A stretch of DNA of 41,790 nucleotides from Bacteroides sp. CAG:770 (GCA_000435075.1 FR890668.1:8158-49947), one strand, 5' to 3'. Positions 1 through 9,540 are shown, counted from the stretch's first letter. Notes: generated from the letters alone by a model not told the origin. Translations and numbers: made by a program.

Positions 1-627
1 TGCAGGAATGCTGAAAGAACCTGTCTTGTCAGACTTTACGCTGGAGCCCACATTGGAGACTCCTGCTGTGATATTCACGCCTGCTACTCTGTAAAGGGCG
101 AATACGTCCGCTGAAACCGCATTATATGAAACGCCCTCCGCAAGGCTCTGTGATGCGTAGTGGAAATTCGCTCCGAGAGAGAGGTTCTTTATGATCTTCA
201 CACCCAGACCTGCATTGAACATAAGATCTGAAGGAGTAAATGTTCCTTTAGGATTGCCGCTGCCATCGATAACATCATATTTGGCACCCATCTGGTAAGC
301 ACCGCCGATAGTGACTCCGATAATCTTTCCGAAACGCATTGTAGCACCGAGGTTCAAGTTGGTCGATTTCACTCCCTTAGGTGCCCAGTTCTGATATGAA
401 AGGCCGAAATCGCCTTTTTTCTCGCTGAACGGAATGACTGCCGGATTTCTGAAAGAAGCGTATGCAATCTCAGATGAAGATGCGAGACCGGCGCTGCCCA
501 TTGCTGATGTTACCGGGCTTCTGTCGATGGCCATGAACGGCATTGCCACATCACCCTGAGCCTTCAGTCCTGTTGCAGAAGCGACCAGACACAGGGCGGC
601 CGCTGATATTTTAAGAACAAGTTTCAT
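1..627 (-). CDS. PorV/PorQ-family outer-membrane protein (3' end off the window)
   Basis: The reading frame is open from an ATG at 627 to the window edge, giving 209 visible residues without a stop. Residues 1-23 form a Sec signal peptide ending ATGLKAQ. The mature protein begins with an A-M-G-S-A-G-L-A segment, then a F-R-N-P-A motif and alternating beta-strand segments such as LNLGATMRFGK. This matches PorV/PorQ-type (FadL-like) beta-barrels of Bacteroidota. PorV itself carries T9SS cargo from the translocon to the attachment complex; many paralogues have no known role. Its ATG shares one base with the stop of the upstream S8 protease (TAATG), so the two are probably translationally coupled. 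The protease has a T9SS sorting domain, which makes a cargo-related role attractive but unproven. The family call is fairly secure; the specific function is not. Confidence 0.72.
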   Translation of the reverse strand, partial: MKLVLKISAAALCLVASATGLKAQGDVAMPFMAIDRSPVTSAMGSAGLASSSEIAYASFRNPAVIPFSEKKGDFGLSYQNWAPKGVKSTNLNLGATMRFGKIIGVTIGGAYQMGAKYDVIDGSGNPKGTFTPSDLMFNAGLGVKIIKNLSLGANFHYASQSLAEGVSYNAVSADVFALYRVAGVNITAGVSNVGSSVKSDKTGSFSIPA

Positions 628-3218
628 TATTTCTTGATTATTGTCTGATTATACTCTTTGGAACCGATTGTGAATGTAGCGTTGTAGATACCAGGCGCAA
701 CATTCTTGAAATCAATCTTCGCAGGCTCGAACGCACTTGCATTGACAGTCTTGTCAATGACAACCTGACCGGTCTGGGAAACGATCTTCACCTTCGCTGC
801 AGCCAAATCCTGTCCTGTAGCAAGGTTCAATGTCGTGGTCACCGGGTTAGGATATGCACTGTAAACCGTGCTCTTTGCCCTTGCGAGAATCACAAACTCT
901 GCTGTTGCAGAAGCGTTTCTCGGGTCCTTTGCAGTTACGGTCACTGTAGTATGGCCATACTTGAGAACAGTGCAGATAAGTGAATTTTCCCTCGGAGTGA
1001 AGAATGCGACTGAAGGGTCACTTGCAACGACCTCGTATGTAAGTTTGTCACCGTCAGGGTCAGAGAAATACTCGGAAAGGTCGATTGTAAACTCACCCTT
1101 GTTGTTCTCAAGACGGTTCTCGATATCCTTAATCTTTACAGGAGCCTGATTCTCACGGATTGTATATTTCAATGCATAAGTAGCGGACAAGCCATAAGAG
1201 TCTTTGGCTGTGATAGTACCGGTATAGTTACCTGCCTCGGCATCGCTTCCGGTGATGGTGATATACCAGTTCCCTGAAGGTGTCTTGAACATTACATCAG
1301 CATCTGAACCCTTGGTATAAGTTACGGTAAACTCATGGCTGTCAGGTTCGGTGACAGTGACAGGAATCTCAAGCACATCAGATGCCCTCAAAGAAAGCTC
1401 TCCAGCATAATCGACTTTGATTATAGGAGGATTGTTCGAACCTGTAGAAATCTCAACGACAGAGGTACCTTCAGAATAATTGCGTCCGTATGAATAAGCC
1501 GCCATCTTCACATAGTACTTCGAGTTGAATTCAAGACCTGAAACATAGCCGGTAACCTTGGCTCCGACCTTTCCTTCAGGAGAAAGTGAAGTATAACTTA
1601 CATTGGAAGACGGCTTCTTGAATGTACTGCTCTCTACGGCAGCCTTATCCCTTCCATAGATTACCATGTAACCGAAAGCCTTCTTGCCTTTGGTATCGGC
1701 AGTAAGTGTCCAGGTAAGGTCAATGTTGTTTGAGCGTCCCTCAGCCTTCATATCCTTAACAGCAGCAGGGGCCTCATCCGCGCCATAAGTAATCGCGCCC
1801 ATAGCATCTACGAGACCGCCAATCTTGTATGAAGAACTGAGAAGTGAGGTATTGGCGCTCTTCAGGAGCTTCTCCTTAAGCATATCATTGGTAAATCCGG
1901 GACCTCCGCAATATGAAACCACGAGGGCGGCAACGCCTGAGACGTGAGGACATGCCATAGATGTACCTGTAAGATTGTCGTACTGTCCGTTAGGAAGAGT
2001 ACTTACGATATCCGTACCAGGGGCAGCGATATCGCACCAGCTTCCATAGTTTGAATAGCTCGCCTTCGTACCATCCTTGGAAATGGCACCGACTGCGATG
2101 ACAGGAGCATAATTGGCAGGTGCACCATTTTCGATTCCGTCATTACCGGCAGCGAAGATTACCACACCACCCTTCATCATGGAATTAGGCAGCTGATTTC
2201 CGGAATTGTCACAGCCTGCATACTTGATAAAGTAATCCACAGCGGCTCTGTCTGAATCTTGAATGGTAGCACTCATTGCAGCCTGATATTCGTCACCTGT
2301 GAGTTTGCCGTCCTGATTTGCATCATAGTTATAGCCCCAACTGTTCTGGCTGATGACAGCACCATGATCAGCACCCCACTTGATGGCAGCAGCAGTATTA
2401 CCACCCGTTGTAGCACCATTGACTTCCTTGAAAATCTGGCAGGACATGATTCTCACGCCCTTGGAACTGGCTTTAAAATCACCGCCGGCAACACCACAAA
2501 CACCTTTGCCGTTATTGTTTACGGCTGCAACTGTTCCTGCCACATGAGTACCATGACTTCCTGCATAAATGACCTGGTTTCCGTCAACAGCGTTATAGTG
2601 TCCTGACTCAAGGCAGTTCCATGCAAGGTCAGGATGGTTCAGATCCACACCTTCATCGACTACAGAGACAATGACTTTCTCGCTTCCAGTAGTATAGTTT
2701 GCCCATACGTCAGACACATTGATGTCATAACCTTTTCTGGTATTGTTCACATATCCCCAATGATTGCCGAAATATGTGTCATCGAATGCCTGATTCTTGA
2801 TCTTCCTGCGCTTCTCCACCAATTCGATACCGTCGAGGGACTCAAGTTCATTGTCAGCTTTTGTCAATGATACAGACTCGTCAAACCGGATGATATACCA
2901 TTTGTGGAGACCTTCCTTTCTGGTTCGCGGCTCAAATTCTCCCGCGTCAGGGAACAGTCTTGTCATAGATTTGATACCAAGATCCTGCATCAGGGCGTTC
3001 AATCCCGCAGAACGGGTTGCGGTGTTTCCTGCAGCGAGGTCCTCTTCCACAAGGGAAGTAAGCTCATCAGACAGCTTTACAACGACCTCACCTTCGATGT
3101 AGTCTCCGTTTTCAGAAGAAGTCTGCTCCTGTTTCTCAGCAGGATTTACTACAACTTCCTCCCTTGCGCAGCCATACATGAGCACGGCAGCAGAAAGTGC
3201 AATAAGTACTCTTTTCAT
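627..3218 (-). CDS. S8 subtilisin-like protease with T9SS type A sorting domain and lipoprotein-like signal
   Basis: An 863-residue secreted serine endopeptidase. The signal peptide ends in a lipobox-like LMYGC (Cys17) followed by A-R-E-E. After a propeptide-like region, the S8 domain (about 150-475) shows the triad Asp188 (VVDEGVD), His222 (HGTHVAGT) and Ser420 (GTSMACPH), with oxyanion Asn359. An EF-hand-like loop, D-x-N-x-D-G-x-L ending in Glu310, lies inside the catalytic domain at 299-310 and probably binds calcium. A fibronectin-III-like domain (about 482-595) and two cadherin/Ig-like beta domains (about 596-780) follow. Residues about 785-863 resemble a T9SS type A sorting domain: Y-P-N-P-V near the start, VAPGIYNATF, and a basic KK end. 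The protein should reach the outer surface. Having both a lipobox and a T9SS tail is unusual. It lies 15 bases after the secreted protein at 3234-3935 and is coupled to the PorV-like gene. Confidence 0.9.
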   Translation of the reverse strand: MKRVLIALSAAVLMYGCAREEVVVNPAEKQEQTSSENGDYIEGEVVVKLSDELTSLVEEDLAAGNTATRSAGLNALMQDLGIKSMTRLFPDAGEFEPRTRKEGLHKWYIIRFDESVSLTKADNELESLDGIELVEKRRKIKNQAFDDTYFGNHWGYVNNTRKGYDINVSDVWANYTTGSEKVIVSVVDEGVDLNHPDLAWNCLESGHYNAVDGNQVIYAGSHGTHVAGTVAAVNNNGKGVCGVAGGDFKASSKGVRIMSCQIFKEVNGATTGGNTAAAIKWGADHGAVISQNSWGYNYDANQDGKLTGDEYQAAMSATIQDSDRAAVDYFIKYAGCDNSGNQLPNSMMKGGVVIFAAGNDGIENGAPANYAPVIAVGAISKDGTKASYSNYGSWCDIAAPGTDIVSTLPNGQYDNLTGTSMACPHVSGVAALVVSYCGGPGFTNDMLKEKLLKSANTSLLSSSYKIGGLVDAMGAITYGADEAPAAVKDMKAEGRSNNIDLTWTLTADTKGKKAFGYMVIYGRDKAAVESSTFKKPSSNVSYTSLSPEGKVGAKVTGYVSGLEFNSKYYVKMAAYSYGRNYSEGTSVVEISTGSNNPPIIKVDYAGELSLRASDVLEIPVTVTEPDSHEFTVTYTKGSDADVMFKTPSGNWYITITGSDAEAGNYTGTITAKDSYGLSATYALKYTIRENQAPVKIKDIENRLENNKGEFTIDLSEYFSDPDGDKLTYEVVASDPSVAFFTPRENSLICTVLKYGHTTVTVTAKDPRNASATAEFVILARAKSTVYSAYPNPVTTTLNLATGQDLAAAKVKIVSQTGQVVIDKTVNASAFEPAKIDFKNVAPGIYNATFTIGSKEYNQTIIKK

Positions 3219-3233
3219 TGTAATTTATTGTAT

Positions 3234-3935
3234 TTAATTTTCTTTTAGGTCATGAATGAAATCCACGACTTTAAGCAGTGACTCCTCATTCTTCCACTTG
3301 ATCTTGTTGGCTTTGAAAAAGGCGTCTGCCGCGGATTTATCCACAAACGACAAATATAATACATCTTTTTTCGTAGCAGGCAAAATATCCGAATTTATTT
3401 TCAGATAAAGTGTTTCCATCGTCGGAAATACCTTTCCTGCAGCCCTTTTGGACAATGCCTGGGTAATATCCATGTTGACAAGCAGTGTCGCACTGTCCCC
3501 AAGCAGAGAAGTGACATTCTGGCTGGAAGCAGTAGCCGACGAGATTCCGTAACCGATATCCGTCTTTGCCATCTTGTCCTTATCGACCTCGACGCTCCTG
3601 AGGACATAGCCCTTGTCGTCAGAAGCGACGACCTTCATCATCCTGCCCCAAACGTTGAGATAAGTTGCAGATTCAGTCACAACAGACGAAACCTGTACCA
3701 TTTCTGCCGACATGATGACACCGTTTTCGATATAATGAAGTTTTCCGTCAATGATATTGAAGTTGACTTCCTTGGATTTCAGCACATTGCCATTAGTCAT
3801 ACGGATGTCTCCCCTGACGAAATCCTGAACGAGATAAGGCCAGGTATCCATAGGCTCATAATTCTGGGCTTTTGCAGCCGAAAGACCGAGCAGACACGAT
3901 GCGACCGCCACGGCAAAAAATCGTAAATACTTCAT
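3234..3935 (-). CDS. Secreted protein of unknown function
   Basis: A 233-residue protein with a clear Sec signal peptide (MKYLRFFAVAVASCLLGLSAAKAQ, cleavage after about residue 24). No lipobox or membrane segment is seen in the mature part, so it is probably periplasmic or exported. I recognise no domain. The mature protein is mixed alpha/beta with a strand-rich first half (GKLHYIENGVI, LNVWGRMMKV) and a lysine-rich helical end. It sits just downstream of the terminator that closes the SusC/SusD/Calx-beta operon and 15 bases before the S8 protease. It is therefore probably transcribed with the protease and PorV-like genes, from read-through or a promoter I could not identify in the 100-base gap. 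A role with the protease (chaperone, inhibitor or cargo partner) is only a positional guess. Confidence 0.75.
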   Translation of the reverse strand: MKYLRFFAVAVASCLLGLSAAKAQNYEPMDTWPYLVQDFVRGDIRMTNGNVLKSKEVNFNIIDGKLHYIENGVIMSAEMVQVSSVVTESATYLNVWGRMMKVVASDDKGYVLRSVEVDKDKMAKTDIGYGISSATASSQNVTSLLGDSATLLVNMDITQALSKRAAGKVFPTMETLYLKINSDILPATKKDVLYLSFVDKSAADAFFKANKIKWKNEESLLKVVDFIHDLKEN

Positions 3936-3970
3936 AATGTTTAATTTAAACGATTTGACTAAACTGACTT

Positions 3971-4011
3971 AAAACAGCACGAGGCTGACTGGAATACAGC
4001 CAACCTCATGC
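3971..4011 (-). terminator. Rho-independent terminator after the Calx-beta lipoprotein gene
   Basis: Read on the minus strand, 4011-3997 pairs with 3991-3977 in a 15-base-pair stem with three G-U wobbles and a 5-base loop. A TGTTTTAAG tract follows. It lies 25 bases past the stop of the Calx-beta lipoprotein gene and separates the SusC/SusD operon from the secreted-protein/protease/PorV-like genes. Confidence 0.75.
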
Positions 4012-4035
4012 CAAAAAGTCAAAAAAGAGTCAAAC

Positions 4036-4908
4036 TTATTTCTTTGTAAGAGTACAGCCCTGCGCATACTTCTCATAATAGTATTCATTGCCATCGGTTG
4101 ACAAAGTAACGTAAAGACCGAATCCCGGAACCACGAGTGCACCGTCAGAATAACTGATGACAATGTCACCGCCGTCAGTACTAGTACTCTTGATATATAC
4201 AGGGTCTCCAGTGTCTTCATCTTCATAACCGGTCTTCTGTTTTGCAGAAATGGTAATGGTTGAAAGAGACTCATCAACAATTCCGGTGAAGATATTGAAT
4301 CCAAGGTTTGAAGTCAGACCAGACTTAGCCAACATAGGCTCGAAGTTCGAGATACGGAGCTTTCTATATGTCTCGTCACCTTCAACAGCTTCGACTGTAA
4401 TTTCCATCGGATAGACAGTTCCCTCGGCACCGGTAATTGATCCAGCCCAAGTACCGAAGAATTTAGCGAGAGGATGATCCTTATCGTTGATAGTAAAATT
4501 GATATTACTGAAACCACCGGTAGCGACACCATCAGTAACGCTTGTCAGAGCAAGAGTAAAATTAAGGTTTCCGGTAAATTTATCCCTAAGATTCTTAACA
4601 AGAACCTGGACATTCTTTTCAGTCTCGCCAGGCGCGAAATTGAGCACGCCAGAAGCAGGCTCGATAATTTCGTAGTTCGTTCCAGTCTTGGCTGATCCGT
4701 CAGTAGCCTTAATGGTAACAGTAACTTCATCTGAACCCACATTATATACATGAACCGGAACCGAAACAATACCAGCATCCTCGGAAACAGTATAACTGCC
4801 TGAACCGAATGACACGAACTTCTCATGCTGGAAAGTTTCCTTTCTGTTGCAGGATGCAAGTACTGCAAGTACCGCAACAGCTGAAAGCATATATTTTATT
4901 GTTTTCAT
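4036..4908 (-). CDS. Calx-beta domain surface-type lipoprotein
   Basis: A 290-residue lipoprotein. I start it at the ATG at 4908 because this gives a clean lipoprotein signal (MKTIKYMLSAVAVLAVLASC, Cys20) and lies 29 bases past the SusD stop; the longer frame would need a GTG at 4938. Residues about 27-145 resemble a Calx-beta domain (SEDAGIVSVPVHVYN, TGTNYEI, FAPGETEKNVQV, FTLALTSV, NFTINDKD). The rest, from about GTWAGSI on, looks like a lipocalin-like beta fold seen in other SusD-linked lipoproteins. Proteins of this kind are often encoded third in Sus-like operons as accessory outer-membrane lipoproteins that bind substrate. No catalytic motif is visible. The terminator at 3971-4011 makes it the last gene of the operon. 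Confidence 0.8.
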   Translation of the reverse strand: MKTIKYMLSAVAVLAVLASCNRKETFQHEKFVSFGSGSYTVSEDAGIVSVPVHVYNVGSDEVTVTIKATDGSAKTGTNYEIIEPASGVLNFAPGETEKNVQVLVKNLRDKFTGNLNFTLALTSVTDGVATGGFSNINFTINDKDHPLAKFFGTWAGSITGAEGTVYPMEITVEAVEGDETYRKLRISNFEPMLAKSGLTSNLGFNIFTGIVDESLSTITISAKQKTGYEDEDTGDPVYIKSTSTDGGDIVISYSDGALVVPGFGLYVTLSTDGNEYYYEKYAQGCTLTKK

Positions 4909-4937
4909 ATTGTTCAATTTAGAGATTTTGAAAAACA

Positions 4938-6446
4938 CTACAGAGAATAACCGTCATTCTGAACAAGGTTATTATTGACCTTGATTTCATAATCAGGGAT
5001 AGGCCAGCAGAAATGATAGTCTGTTGCAGCGAGTACTCTCTGCTCGTAATAAGGGCCTGTCATGAGAAGGTGCTTGCTGCTTGCTGCTGTCTGAGGAGTT
5101 CTGACACCAGCAGGGTCACCCCATCTCTTGAGGCATGACATACGGAGACCTTCACCTACTGTCTCTCTGAACCACTCCTTCTTGATGTTGGCCATGGTAG
5201 CTGCAGTTTTTACGGCACCACGCTTCTCCTGAAGAGCCTGCAGGTAAGTCGTAGCCTTGCCTGCATCGCCTGCCTGGAGGTACGCCTCTGCAGCAATAAG
5301 ATACTGTTCGCCGATAAGCAATGGCTTGACTGCCTGAGCACCATTGTCGTTACCTGTATAAAGAGCAGGGTTTCCAAGATACTTTGTGAATACTGTTATA
5401 TCCTCATAGCGAGAACCATTAGCCATGAAAGGATACATATCAGTAGCAAACCATTTTGCTTTTCTGACATCACCTGCATCATAAGAATTGATGAGGACCT
5501 GGGTAGGGATATAGTATGAAGAGAAGTATTTTCCAGTAGCGTCACTTCTCACACCATTTTCACCCATGTACATCTGGTTGGCAGCTGCGCCTTCCTGCTT
5601 GGAAGCGTACATCTGCATGATAGGCTCAGTACCTGCATCTTCAGTATATTCCTTATCCATGGCCGTAGCTGTAGAAGCCAATGCGTAGTGGCCTGAAGAA
5701 ATGACCTTCTCAGCATACTGGGCTGCCATCTGATAGTTCTTGGTATCAAGGAAATATCTTGCATAAACCGCATTGACAGCATCAATTGTAGGAGCCATTG
5801 CACGAGCCTCACCTTGCACTTTCGCAAAGATAACCGCAGCCGAATCGAGGTCAGCCTTGATCTGATCATAAACGGCCTTCACAGTAGCTCTGGCAGGTTT
5901 CTCAAGCTGATTGTAAACCAATACAAGAGGAACGCAGAGATCGGTTCCTGCAGTAGAAGCATCATAAGCCTTTGCGAAATGACGTGCAAGTGTCAGGTAT
6001 GAACATGCTCTGTAGAAATAACCGTCACCTTTCAAATAACGCGCAGCTGCACGGAGCGACGGATCCACGTTGTCCGCATTTGCAATAGCGATATTGTAGT
6101 TCTTGATGGCACCGTAGTTGTTTGCCCATACAGTCTCCACATATTGGCTACCGGCATTGAAAGTCTCATTTGCCATGTGCTCGGCACCATAGTGGTTACT
6201 GAAGTTCACTGTAGCATTGAAACCATCACACATGATTTCTGAGGTCTGCGAGTTTGCTCCATAGAACATTGCCCTGAATGAAGCATGAAGACCATTGTCG
6301 AAAGCGGTAATGTCAGACTTCGACACAAAGAGACGTTTGCCTTCCTCATAGGCAATTGCGCTCTCCGGAGTGAGGTTCAGGTCGCATGATGCAAGCATCA
6401 GTACTGCCGCGCCTGCCGCAAATGTATATTTGAGAATATTTGTCAT
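4938..6446 (-). CDS. SusD/RagB-family outer-membrane lipoprotein
   Basis: A substrate-binding lipoprotein that caps the TonB-dependent SusC transporter at the cell surface. The chosen ATG at 6446 gives 502 residues beginning with a lipoprotein signal (MTNILKYTFAAGAAVLMLASC, Cys21). ATGs at 6455 and 6476 would add 3 and 10 residues. Family features are the D-L-N-L-T-P start after the Cys, tetratricopeptide-like helices in the middle (AARYLKGDGYFYRACSYLTLARHF) and the C-terminal R-G-A ... W-F-R-E-T-V-G-E-G-L-R ... R-W-G-D region, ending with a Y-(x)-H-F-C-W-P-I-P motif typical of SusD. It directly follows susC. The ligand cannot be read from sequence; no enzyme in the operon hints at a particular glycan. 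Confidence 0.93.
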   Translation of the reverse strand: MTNILKYTFAAGAAVLMLASCDLNLTPESAIAYEEGKRLFVSKSDITAFDNGLHASFRAMFYGANSQTSEIMCDGFNATVNFSNHYGAEHMANETFNAGSQYVETVWANNYGAIKNYNIAIANADNVDPSLRAAARYLKGDGYFYRACSYLTLARHFAKAYDASTAGTDLCVPLVLVYNQLEKPARATVKAVYDQIKADLDSAAVIFAKVQGEARAMAPTIDAVNAVYARYFLDTKNYQMAAQYAEKVISSGHYALASTATAMDKEYTEDAGTEPIMQMYASKQEGAAANQMYMGENGVRSDATGKYFSSYYIPTQVLINSYDAGDVRKAKWFATDMYPFMANGSRYEDITVFTKYLGNPALYTGNDNGAQAVKPLLIGEQYLIAAEAYLQAGDAGKATTYLQALQEKRGAVKTAATMANIKKEWFRETVGEGLRMSCLKRWGDPAGVRTPQTAASSKHLLMTGPYYEQRVLAATDYHFCWPIPDYEIKVNNNLVQNDGYSL

Positions 6447-6478
6447 AACATTCATTTTAAATAAGTTCTGCATCATGA

Positions 6479-9400
6479 TTAGAATGTGAGTTCGAGACCG
6501 AACAGATACTGCTTGGAGTTACCTACGAAACCGTATGTCACATTCGAGTCGATCTCAGGGTCGATACCTGAATACTTGGTGAAAGTAAGAAGGTTACGTC
6601 CTGTGAATGAGAGTTTGAGACCATTGACCACATTCTGCTTGCCGAGAAGTCTCCTCGGGAAGTTGTAAGCCACCTGGAGGTTCTTCAGACGGAGGAAACT
6701 TGCGTTCTCGATAAGATGGGTATCGAACTGCATTTCCTGACCCTTTGACCAATCCGGGAACTTGGCGTTTGTATGCTCAGGTGTCCAGAAGTCGTTTACT
6801 TCCTTGTTCAAGTTGTCATCTGCAAACTTGACTGGGTTCGAATAGAAGTAAGCATCGTTGTTCATAAGATACTTGCCTATGACATAAGAGAAGTCTGCAA
6901 CCATAGAGATTCCTCTCCATCCTCCTGAAAGGCTAAAACCGCCGTTGATAGGTGCATGAAGCTTGAATCCGGTGTTCTGGGTAAGGTCTGCCTCAGCATA
7001 CTTCTTGGTTGTCTCGTTCTTTGTGGTAACATCCTTATTCTCTCCTGGAACATACCACATCTGACGTCCGTCAGCAGGATCCACACCTGCCCAGACAGGA
7101 GAATAGTATGATACCGGCTGTCCTACTACATAAGCAAGACCGGTATTTGCGATTTCCCAACGGTTGAGGCCATTGAAAAGTTTGGTAATCTTCTCGCGGT
7201 TGTAGTTGAATGTGGTGTTGAATCTGAAGAAATAATCCCTTCCCCTGAGGATATCCACACCGAGAGTGACATCAAGACCATTGTTTGCAAGACTGCCGAC
7301 ATTGGCTGTAAGTGATGAAAATCCTGAAGTATATGGATAAGGAACAGCCATCAACATTGAAGTAGTTGTTCTGTTGTAGTATTCGATATCGAAATCGAGA
7401 ACGTTGAACACTCTACCTGTCAAGGCAACTGTAAAGAGGCCCTGCTTCTCCCATGTAAGTTTAAGGTTGCTAGGCTGGCCGATAATCATCGATGATGAGT
7501 TCGCATACTGAGTTGTGGCACCGACCAATGCAAGGTGCTGATAATCACCGATAGATGCGTTACCCTGGGTACCATAGCTAACCTTGATATTGAGGTCGTC
7601 GATAGCATTCACACTTCTGAGGAAAGACTCTTTCTTAAGTTTCCACATACCGCCGACTGACCAGAAAAGCGCATTACGGCTCTGGTTACCGAAACGGGAT
7701 GAAGCATCGTTACGGACAGTCAAGTCGAAGATATACTTTCCGAACATGCTATAGTCGGCATGACCGAAGAATGAAAGGAAGCGGCTCTCTGAGAACGACT
7801 GGGAAATGCTTCTTGTGTCAGCTTTTCCCTGGGTCATGAGCATAAGCCTGTCATCAGTGATTCCCTGTACAGATGCTGAATAGAAGTCGTTGTAGTTCCG
7901 GATACCCTCCTGACCTGCGAGAAGTGAAATCTCGTGATCATTGTTGATGTCGAATGAATACTCGATGGTGTTGGTGATGGTAGCAGTGTACATCAGCTGA
8001 GTACTGCGGACTCTTGCACCATTTCCCGGAGAAGCAACGAATGAAGGATATCGCTTGGTATCATTAAGATAGAAACCTCCGTCGATACCGGCAACAGACT
8101 TGATGTAGAAATTCTTGAAAGGATTGAGCTCGATAGTAGCATTTCCGATGAATCCGTAACGGTCATTCCTAGGAACGAGCATCTTCGCATAGTAGTATGA
8201 GTTATACAATCCTGTAGGATATACCTCCGGATATTCCTCGCCTGTTGCGGAGTCGATAGCTGGATAGAGAGGGTTGAGGAGATAAGAAAGACCTCCCATC
8301 ATGTAGCCTGCGTTACCGCCTGAAACACTACCCCAGTTGCTGTTCTTCTGGCTTCTGGTATAAGATGCTGAAAGGTTCACACCGACTTTCAACCAATCCT
8401 TAGGACGACCCTGTACATTTGATCTGAGGGTGTATCTGTCGAAGTAGTTGTCGATGGTAGTACCTCTCTGATGGAACTGTGAAGCACCTACCATATAGGC
8501 AACCTTCTTTCCACCGCCTTCTACAGTAACGTCGTTCTGATACTGAGGGTTGTTGAATCTCTGATAGTAGTTGTACCACTTGGTATCAGCGTCATAACCC
8601 TTGTCTGTGAAGGTAGATTTGATGGCCTCAGGGCTCTTGATACCTGCACGTACCCAGAATTCCTTAAGTTCAGGACCTGACATCATGTTCTTGTAGAGAG
8701 TCATGTCAGCGATGGTAGAGATACCTGCCTGGCTTCTGATGGTGACAGTAGCCTTGTTGTCATAAGAACCAGCCTTTGTGGTGATGTAAACGACACCGTT
8801 TGCCGCACGTGAACCATAGATAGATGTAGCTGACGCATCCTTGAGGACGGAAATGCTGAGAATATCGTTAGGGTTCATCGACATGATGGTTCTTGAAGAT
8901 GACTGCATACCATCGATGACGTACAGAGGCTCCGTGCTTGAAGAAAGAGAACCTGTACCATGAATCTTGATGGATACGTTATTATCACCGGCCACACCAC
9001 CTGATGTGAGAACTGACATACCTGCAACCTGTCCCTGAAGCTGGTCCAGAGCTGAAGATGAAGGAGCGTTCTTGATAGCCTCGGACTTTACAGTGGTAAC
9101 TGAACCTACGAGGGAACCGACCTTCTTGGCGGTACCGTAACCTACAACGACAACATCCTCGATGACAGTTGCGTCCGGCTGGAGTTTGCAGTTAAGCACT
9201 GTTTTACCATTGAGGGCAACTTCCTGGGTCTTGTAACCCATAAAACTGAACACAACCACTGCATTGTCCTTGGAACCTGCAGGAACGGAAATACTGTATT
9301 TTCCGTCAGCATCAGCGGAAGTACCTATCCTGGTGTCCTTCACCATTACAGAAGCTCCCGCGATAGTCTCGCCGTTAGAAGAGTCCACAATGGTACCTGT

Positions 9401-9481
9401 CACTACCACGTTCTGCGCGGAAGCCGACAGTGCTGTGAAGAACATTGCCATGACTGTAAAAAGAAGACAAATCTTTTTCAT
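6479..9481 (-). CDS. SusC/RagA-family TonB-linked outer-membrane transporter
   Basis: A 1000-residue TonB-dependent importer. Translation from the ATG at 9481 gives a Sec signal (MKKICLLFTVMAMFFTALSASAQ); a TTG two codons earlier is less likely. Residues about 25-105 form the carboxypeptidase-regulatory-like (CarboxypepD_reg) domain. A TonB-box-like VVVGYGTAKK precedes the plug domain, with the SusC signature D-A-S-A-T-S-I-Y-G-S-R-A-A-N-G-V. The remaining sequence is a 22-strand-type beta-barrel, ending in an aromatic residue (GLELTF). There is no N-terminal STN domain, so transport is not expected to be linked to a FecR-type anti-sigma factor. The gene starts the operon from the promoter at 9541-9572; no regulator is adjacent. 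Peptide import (RagA-like) and glycan import are both possible. Confidence 0.95.
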   Translation of the reverse strand: MKKICLLFTVMAMFFTALSASAQNVVVTGTIVDSSNGETIAGASVMVKDTRIGTSADADGKYSISVPAGSKDNAVVVFSFMGYKTQEVALNGKTVLNCKLQPDATVIEDVVVVGYGTAKKVGSLVGSVTTVKSEAIKNAPSSSALDQLQGQVAGMSVLTSGGVAGDNNVSIKIHGTGSLSSSTEPLYVIDGMQSSSRTIMSMNPNDILSISVLKDASATSIYGSRAANGVVYITTKAGSYDNKATVTIRSQAGISTIADMTLYKNMMSGPELKEFWVRAGIKSPEAIKSTFTDKGYDADTKWYNYYQRFNNPQYQNDVTVEGGGKKVAYMVGASQFHQRGTTIDNYFDRYTLRSNVQGRPKDWLKVGVNLSASYTRSQKNSNWGSVSGGNAGYMMGGLSYLLNPLYPAIDSATGEEYPEVYPTGLYNSYYYAKMLVPRNDRYGFIGNATIELNPFKNFYIKSVAGIDGGFYLNDTKRYPSFVASPGNGARVRSTQLMYTATITNTIEYSFDINNDHEISLLAGQEGIRNYNDFYSASVQGITDDRLMLMTQGKADTRSISQSFSESRFLSFFGHADYSMFGKYIFDLTVRNDASSRFGNQSRNALFWSVGGMWKLKKESFLRSVNAIDDLNIKVSYGTQGNASIGDYQHLALVGATTQYANSSSMIIGQPSNLKLTWEKQGLFTVALTGRVFNVLDFDIEYYNRTTTSMLMAVPYPYTSGFSSLTANVGSLANNGLDVTLGVDILRGRDYFFRFNTTFNYNREKITKLFNGLNRWEIANTGLAYVVGQPVSYYSPVWAGVDPADGRQMWYVPGENKDVTTKNETTKKYAEADLTQNTGFKLHAPINGGFSLSGGWRGISMVADFSYVIGKYLMNNDAYFYSNPVKFADDNLNKEVNDFWTPEHTNAKFPDWSKGQEMQFDTHLIENASFLRLKNLQVAYNFPRRLLGKQNVVNGLKLSFTGRNLLTFTKYSGIDPEIDSNVTYGFVGNSKQYLFGLELTF

Positions 9482-9540
9482 AAGCAATTACTTTAGTTTA
9501 ACATTAATATATTTTCGTTTTTTTCTTATATGCTCTATCG

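Noticed and set aside
4909..4938. GTG-started extension of the Calx-beta lipoprotein
   Set aside because: It would bury the lipoprotein signal ten residues inside; the ATG at 4908 gives a standard signal peptide.
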